From the NCBI RefSeq assembly GCF_030272615.1, contig NC_081407.1:379214179-379278178 (forward strand): DNA of 64,000 nucleotides. The letters run 5' to 3'. The notes under the pieces are model-generated. The model had not been told where the DNA came from, did no database searches, and was given only the letters and a program-made list of their open reading frames with translations. Within the stretch, counting starts at the first letter, position 1; each line of letters opens with the position of its first letter. Source of the stretch: Cryptomeria japonica. Lineage: Eukaryota > Streptophyta > Pinopsida > Cupressales > Cupressaceae. Below, one piece after another: positions 57,632 through 64,000 of the stretch. The position numbers and the translations under genes were made by a program.

Positions 57632-59188
57632 TTGGCCGATGCACCACTCATAGGCGATCATCCTCTCATTTCCAATTTTTCAAATGAAGAGATATTCATG
57701 ATCACAACAACACAACCATGGAAACTATATTTTGATGGTTCATACACTAGGCACGGCTCGGGGGCAGGCATTCTGTTTATCACACCTCAGGGTGATAGCA
57801 TCTCGAAGTCTTACAGGCTCACATTTCCATGCACAAACAACATAGTAGAGTATGAGGCCTTGATCACAGGACTCAGGTTAGCCGTACAATGGAAATTACA
57901 AGAACTACAAGTATATGGCGATTCCCAACTAGTCATTCGACAAGCAACAGATGAATATCAGACCAAAGATGATAAACTCATGCCATATAAGCAAATGGTG
58001 GACACTCTAAAGACATCATTTACTACTATCACTTTTGAGCAGATACCAAGAGATCAGAATCGAGCTGCTGACGCTATGGCTACCATTGCATCTCTCCTAG
58101 ATCTTCCACAAAATTCAACACGCTACGAGTTCTTGGTAGAACAGCTTTGGATCCCCGCTTATGATATCCCTGAATCTGAGATGATATGTCACCTTGTCGG
58201 TTCTGAATCCCCATGGTACGGTGAGTTCTACACCTATCTCCGCGATCACACCCTTCCTCCCAACCAATCAAATAACCAACGTAAAACTTTCATTCGCCAA
58301 ACTGCTCGATATACCATTATTGTCGAAACCCTATACCGATGTAGTCTTGATGGTACTCTCCTTCGATGTCTGGAACAAGATGAGATAACAAAGGCCTTGG
58401 AAGAGGTACATGAAGGAATTTGTGGAACCCATGCAAGTGGTCCATCACTAGCCAAGAAACTCCTGCGCAATGGATACTATTGGCCATCTATGGAAAAAGA
58501 CTCCTACTACTTTGTTATGAAGTGCAAGAAATGTCAAGTTCATGGCGACCTGATACATGCACCAGCTCAGGAACTGCAACCAATCACGACACCATGGCCT
58601 TTCTGTCAATGGGGCCTTGACCTTATGGGTAAGATTCATCCATCTTCATCCAATGGCCACAAATTCATTATTACCGCCATTGAATATTTCACAAAGTGGA
58701 TCAAAGCTGTTCCACTTACCCAAGTCACCGGCAAGCAGATCGCCTCATTCATCCTCAACTACATCATCTGCCGGTATGGTGTGCCCATGTCCAACATCAC
58801 AGATAACGGTCTTCCTTTCAAAAATCAGGATGTCCGTGAACTTTGTGAGAAATTTCATATCCAACACCGCTTTTCCACCCCCTATTACCCACAAGGAAAT
58901 GGTCAGGCCAAAGCATCCAATAAAAACATATTAAGAATCCTCAAAAAGACAGTCAATGATGCCGGCCGTGATTGGCATGTTCAACTAAATCCAGCGCTAT
59001 GGGCATATCGAACTAGCATTCGAACCCCTACAGGTGCAACTCCTTATTCATTGGTCTATGGTGCAGAAGCTATCTTGCCTATTGAGGTCGAGATACCATC
59101 ATTACGGGTTTCCTTGCACAATCTCATCGATGATGAAGCTTATAGAGTCTCACGTCTTCAGGACTTAGAGTTACTAGATGAGAAGTGA
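57632..59188 (+). pseudogene. Gypsy archaeal-type RNase H and integrase
   Basis: A 518-codon open stretch. The second RNase H has its D-E-D-D residues in LYFDGSYTRHGSGAGI, NNIVEYEALI, VYGDSQLVIRQ and RDQNRAADAMA. The integrase follows with zinc residues in EVHEGICGTHASG and CKKCQ, and the catalytic core with D in QWGLDLMGK and D in NITDNGLPFKN. Where the third catalytic residue is expected, the text reads GNGQAKASNK, Lys for Glu (codon AAA at 58,910-58,912). The C-terminal part includes WAYRTSIRTPTGATPYSLVY. The frame ends at TGA 59,186-59,188. Confidence 0.94.
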
Positions 59189-59470
59189 CAAGCTACATAC
59201 AACCATCTCAAAGCCTATCAGCAGCGCATGAGTAGAAGCTACAATCACCGAGTTAGACCTCGTACATTTGAGGTAGGTGATCTTGTTCTACGAGAGAATC
59301 CTCGCAACCAACCAAACAGAGAACATCAGGGCAAGTTTGAATCAAACTGGCTAGGCCCATATGTTGTCACTGCTGTGTTTGGGTCCGGGGCATATCAATT
59401 GGCTACATCAGAAGGAGAACCGCTTGCAGATCCAATCAACAGCATGCACCTAAAATGGTTTTATACCTAA
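59189..59470 (+). pseudogene. Gypsy integrase C-terminal domain
   Basis: The same phase continues after the TGA with QATYNHLKAYQQRMSRSYNH and the GPY/F-type module (KFESNWLGPYVVTAVFGSGAY), ending MHLKWFYT at the natural stop 59,468-59,470. This is the true end of the polyprotein. Confidence 0.9.
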
Positions 59471-61805
59471 GGTGTATAGAGCATCAAGCTCCCCTACATA
59501 CCAAAAAATACCAAAAACATTTCAAAAAACAAAAAATGTCCTGAAGAAAATACAAAAACATTCAAAAAAGTAAAGAAAAATCATGCATTCAAACGGTGAA
59601 CAACCACTCCGGTGGCACCTTGGGTAAGTACGGTGGTGAAAACCTGGCAAACAGGCGCCACTCGTAAAGGCTATGGCTCCATTGTCTTTCAGACTTGTTG
59701 CGATCACATCTACTTCATACATACATCCATCCATCCCAAAAAACATGGCTTGTTATTCCTCTGCAATTATGATAGTACTCCATACATCTTGCATCCCGCT
59801 TTTTCATAGTTATGTCTAAAACTGGGGGCAATGCCTTTAACCTATTGATGGAAGTGGATTCTACATTGTCTTATGATTCATTAAGTTCTTCATTCAAACA
59901 ATCATCAAAAATCCAAAAACATTCAAAAATATCTCGCAAAAATACCAAAAACATCGACAAAACCATTGAAAAATCACACAAAAACATGGCAACACCTTGT
60001 ACATACCCATCCATGCAGATACCAAAATAAACATTGACAAACTACTCACACAATGACCATTTACCAATCAACCACACAATCAACATCAACAATCAAACTG
60101 TCTTCAACAAGGATGCATCCTTCCTTACCAAAACAAAGACAAAAGTGACGTTTTCTTTGACAAGAAAATTATGTTAAGCTATCAAATACTTGGTTGATTT
60201 GTGAGTACAATCGTTCGTTTATCTGTATCAGGATCTTGCAGCATTGTTTTGTATCGTTTGCACATTATTCCGATGAAGTTCTGGGGCATGTACTAATGGT
60301 GTCTACGTGGGAAGTTCACTAAGCTATGTGATCATAGGCAAAAATACAGTCATAGATCACTACGGCTTGCTAACTACAGCGTATACCTCGACCATATGAG
60401 CATGAACCATTACCAAGGATCCATATTCTTTATTCTTTATGTATATATTGTTTGTTTGCAGGTACAATGCTCTTTCTTTGGTTCCTCCTACCTCATCCAA
60501 ACTGGATAAAGGTTTTATCTCTTATTACGGTATGCACTTGTCTCAGGATATGATCAGCCTAAGATCAAGGAGGACGATCCAAGTCATGCATGAAAGGAGA
60601 TAATCCTTGCTTGTTCCGCAAGCAATACTCTAGTCAACTTGATCCCTTATATCAAGTTGCTTGTATTAACTTGCTATATAAAATCCATGTAAGAAATACT
60701 CTAGTCATCTTGAATCTTTATGTCAAGTTGCTTGTATTTTCTTACAACATTTTAAAGCTCGATGATGAAAAATAAAGCACCATGGATCGTCATTCCATCT
60801 CATCTGTATATATTGCATTTCGTTGCATTCCACCCATCCCTACATTCATAATAGCTGCATATCATGCATACATAGTCATAATAATGCATACTCTATTTTA
60901 CTCATCTTCTTCCATAGGACTCGGTCCTTGTCCTCCATATCTTCTATCTAACATCAAATCCCCCCTCACCCTCCCTATCTTGATCATCAACATCATCCTA
61001 ATCCCTTCATCGCTTCCCATCCTCACTTATCCACAAAATTAAGCCAGTTACTCTGTCTACACAGATACATCGACTCCCACACACCTAGACTATCAACAGA
61101 TACTCTGTTCAAGTATCTTCGGGTCTCAATAGGTAATCGATTATGGTAATCCTAGACTACATCAGGCATTTATCATAATGACCTAGTCTCAACGGGGCTG
61201 TCATGATTCCCCACAACCATCCATCACACGCACACATTATCAATTGATAAAACCAATCAAACACAATCCATCGGACAATTACATCAATTGTCTATGTCTC
61301 AACGAGTATTTTGCTTCATATACCTTGACTTCATCGGGCAATTACATCAATTGTCTAAGTCACATCAGGTCACTTTGATTCATTTACTCAGACTTGATCT
61401 TGTCCAAGCGACCAACTGACATCAACAGTCACGCTTTGACTTGACTGGGGCAATTAAATCGATTGCACCAGATTGTCCAACCAATTTTGATCAATTGTAT
61501 AGCATCAATACAAACCCCACACTACATCTGCTATGTATCTCTTGCATGACCTCAGGGTACCCACTGGCTTGTTGTTTCTTCATGTTCACTCCATTTTCTC
61601 CCATTCTTTCATCATTAGTTCTAATTTCTTCTATTCTACCTCCCCTCCACTTCTCGTTCTTTTTTGAGAGATCGCCCGATTTTTCAAAAAAAATCGGCCC
61701 ATCTCTCGAGGGGGCATACCACCCATTAAATTTACATTTTATGGGACATTTCTTCACACCTATTTTTCTTTCTTTGAAACGACGCGTCATAAACTGCACC
61801 GTCTC
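59471..61805 (+). other. 3' spacer of the gypsy element
   Basis: Non-coding spacer with internal repeats. A roughly 70-bp unit (aatactctagtca(a/t)cttga...caagttgcttgtatt) occurs at about 60,625-60,675 and 60,697-60,740. The inverted-repeat word GACAATT-acatc-AATTGTC occurs at about 61,274, with close copies near 61,338 and 61,449. From 61,660 the sequence matches 9,932-10,090. Confidence 0.7.
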
Positions 61806-61818
61806 AAAGAGGGGCAAA
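61806..61818 (+). promoter_or_regulatory. Gypsy polypurine tract
   Basis: AAAGAGGGGCAAA abuts the 3' LTR and is identical in the related element at 10,078-10,090. Confidence 0.82.
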
Positions 61819-63618
61819 AGTAGTCACATAAATCTGTCCACTTAATTAAATGAATATTTAATATTTATTTGATTATTTAACCATCAATTAATACTTAATT
61901 AAATTAATATATTTAATTAATTCATCTTAACCCTCTTCTCCTATTAATTAAATAAATTATTCAATTTATTTGATTTAATTCACTTAACCAAATTCAGACC
62001 ATTAATTAAATAAATAAATCATATTTGTTTAATTAAATCTTCTCTCACATTTAAATAAATTAATATTTATTTAAATCCCCCAAAATCCCACCTCTCACAT
62101 TTAAATAAATTAACATTTATTTAAATCACCTTTATCCTCTACCCACTTGTATTTTCCTACAAAAGCAAGTTGCACAATTATTTTAAATAAATAATTTATT
62201 TAAATCACCTTTATCCTCCACCCACTTGTATTTTCCTACAAAAGCAAGTTGCACAACTATTTTAAATAAATTATTTATTTAAAATCCTATTTATCCTCAC
62301 CCACTTGAAACCTTTAATGGTTTCCCTTAAAGTATTCAAACTTGATGGCTTTAAAGTCTTCAAACTTGATGGCTTCCTTCTATAGTCTTCTTAAGACTTT
62401 AATGGTTTTCCTTAAAGTCTTCAAGCCTTTAATGGTTTCCCTCAAAGTCTTCAAGCATTTTAATGCATTTTTCTCATTTAAATAAATTAATATTTATTCG
62501 AATATTTATCCAAATGCAAATTACACCATTTAATTGAAATAAATGATTTTATTTTAATTGAAAATACCAAAATTTCTCCCACTTGCATTTTCCTACAAAA
62601 TCCACTTGCATGCCTAAACCCCTTCTAGAATTTTCTAATCACTTCTAAATAACCTAACCCCTTCTCTAAACTTTGTCACATTCCTAAGCAAAAGGGAAGT
62701 CACTTCTCAAACCCTCAAAGTTTTTGATAACCATTAAAGGCTTTCAACCTTCAACCACTAAATGGCTCAAAGTCTTTGATAACCATTGAAGGCTTTCAAC
62801 CTTCAACCACTTAATCCCCAAAGTCTCCAATAACCATTAATGGTTACCTCAAACCCTCCCACATGGTTAAAACATTTGTTTTGACTCAACCTCTACCCAA
62901 CCCAAAGGTCTCATCAGGCCATTAATGTTTTGACCATGATTATCTCTTAAACATTTGCACAAAGGTTTATCCTTGGATTAACTCTTAATCCAGTGGGTAA
63001 TCTTAATTTGGACTTGACCCTTAGCCTCTAGATAACCATGAGGTCTTCTCAGGCCTTTAATGCCTCCAACCTCTTCTCTCAACCCAATCCTATGTTGACA
63101 CTTGTCACCATTTTTATTGGTGCCAATTGTGCACATGGATCCCCAACTTTCAAACTTGGCCCTTGATTAAACCATTCAATCTTAACCCTTCATTTCCCCA
63201 TTTCTTCTATAAATAGAACCCTTCTCCTCAAGTAAAAAAAAGAGAAGCATTAGAGTATTGTTGTTATACTCGCATTAGCATAGAGCTTTCTCATAGCATC
63301 ACTATCTACACTTGCATAGTATTTGCTTATCATATTCAACTATCTTGAATCTCCATATGGCATCCATGGCTAGTGCTAAAAGCTGAGAGCTACACTCATT
63401 TGGGACTTGGAGAGGAGAGGAACAAGGGAGGAGCAACTATGAGCATCTTGATTAGCTATTTTATTCTATGTTTATATGCTTTCTATTTCATGCTTAATAT
63501 CTCTCTTGATATGCCTGTTTAGGATAATCTTTTGTTGCTAACACTAACGTTTTTTTTTTTTGTGCTCTTGTGTGTGTTGCCATCAAACAGATTTTCTAAT
63601 CCTTTTTGCAGAGCATCA
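61819..63618 (+). repeat. Gypsy 3' LTR
   Basis: The 1,800-bp LTR starts AGTAGTCACATAAAT (TG changed to AG), ends GAGCATCA and differs from the 5' LTR by scattered substitutions and a few short indels. One example is the loss of an 11-bp ctttatcttca near 62,464. TATA box at 63,208-63,216. AATAG follows at 63,619-63,623. Confidence 0.93.
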
Positions 63619-63769
63619 AATAGCATAACCAACATAGATTAAAAAATTGACATTTATGTTGTATATTATACAAAATAACATTTTTTATGAAAAAGAAAAA
63701 AAATATAAATCTCTAAGCATAGATATGTGACACCATTATCTAGTGCACATAAATTTTTTCATATTTTTT

Positions 63770-63978
63770 AAGTTGAAGTGCAATCAATTTGGATGTAGCG
63801 GAGGGAGAAGTAGAGAGTGAGTCTGAAATCCAGTCATGAAACCTGTGCCAGTTTTTAATCAAGGAAGGGAGAAAGTCGAGTATGGGGTAACACTATCAAC
63901 TCTTTTGCGGATCAAGTACGCTACCAAGATGAAGGTGAGAGCTATCAGTGCAACACAAGAGAGGAACGTTGTGGCCAT
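63770..63978 (-). pseudogene. N-terminal fragment of a CYP94-like cytochrome P450
   Basis: On the minus strand ATG at 63,978 opens MATTFLSCVALIALTFILVA, a membrane anchor followed by YLIRKRVDSVTPYSTFSLP, then a TGA (63,859-63,861). In the next phase the text continues LIKNWHRFHDWISDSLSTSP to about 63,790. The combination of a hydrophobic anchor, SLP and a [KR]N-HRF-DW block is what I recall of CYP94-type fatty-acid hydroxylases of the endoplasmic reticulum. The frame change and the absence of the rest of the enzyme make it a fragment. The gypsy element sits about 150 bp away and may have separated it from further coding DNA. Confidence 0.5.
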
Positions 63979-64000
63979 CGCTTGCTTGCACGCCAAATAA

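Larger units (their letters stand above)
49823..63618 (+). mobile_element. Complete but inactivated Tat-type Ty3/gypsy retrotransposon
   Basis: The 13.8-kb element has 1.8-kb LTRs, a 2.7-kb leader, one gag-pol frame (54,350-59,470), a 2.3-kb 3' spacer and AATAG target duplications. The order protease, reverse transcriptase, RNase H, second (archaeal-type) RNase H, integrase places it in the Tat/Ogre lineage. The two LTRs are nearly identical by eye, so the insertion is comparatively young. Ten stops, a reverse-transcriptase deletion and a changed integrase residue make this copy unable to move by itself. Confidence 0.95.

Overview
The window looks like a gene-poor, AT-rich stretch of a large land-plant nuclear genome. 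The evidence is Ty1/copia and Tat-type Ty3/gypsy LTR elements, pieces of plant host genes (an S-domain-type receptor kinase, a CYP94-like cytochrome P450, a plant-type dihydrodipicolinate reductase exon), and long repeat-derived deserts. A conifer or other large-genome seed plant is plausible, but the sequence alone does not prove it. I found no clearly intact host gene, tRNA, rRNA or CRISPR array.

Layout. 1-11.5 kb: old, degraded repeats: copies of a dispersed repeat, a minus-strand copia remnant with a short LTR (1,059-1,292), a decayed minus-strand reading frame (6.6-9.0 kb), and the 3' end of a Tat-related element ending in an LTR at 10,091-11,512. 11.5-17.5 kb: a complete but inactivated copia element with 718/720-bp LTRs, AATAA target duplications and an unusual 45-bp hairpin tandem array after pol. 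17.5-22.1 kb: AT-rich desert, a pyrimidine-rich simple-sequence tract, then the left half of a dispersed repeat copy.

22.1-42.2 kb: the centrepiece, a roughly 20-kb rolling-circle transposon of the Helitron2/Helentron type, transcribed on the minus strand. It sits inside a copy of the dispersed repeat, whose two halves flank it and define its ends. It has matching subterminal inverted repeats and a 13-bp terminal hairpin. It carries (i) one giant reading frame joining an OTU cysteine-protease domain, a zinc-finger/DUF6570-like region, a HUH Rep nuclease, a PIF1 helicase and an AP-type endonuclease, interrupted by only two stop codons; (ii) a four-exon RPA1-like single-strand-binding protein gene; and (iii) further downstream, a chain of spliced exon-like segments with compatible phases, the last of which is recognisably from a plant dihydrodipicolinate reductase gene. 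The last looks like host-gene capture by the transposon. The first 6 kb of the element (36.2-42.2 kb) hold direct repeats, a purine tract, a 387-bp tandem duplication and a short minisatellite.

42.4-49.8 kb: a probable non-LTR retroposon with a 12-bp target duplication, a truncated receptor-kinase pseudogene, and an unidentified ORF. 49.8-63.6 kb: a complete Tat-type gypsy element (13.8 kb) with nearly identical 1.8-kb LTRs, AATAG target duplications, a long leader, and one gag-pol frame without frameshifts but with ten TGA/TAG stops, a deletion in the reverse transcriptase and a changed integrase catalytic residue. 63.8-64.0 kb: a broken N-terminal fragment of a CYP94-like P450.

The region therefore reads as nested mobile DNA. 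The two LTR elements carry substitution-type stops that may fit decay of methylated cytosines, while the Helitron is much better preserved.
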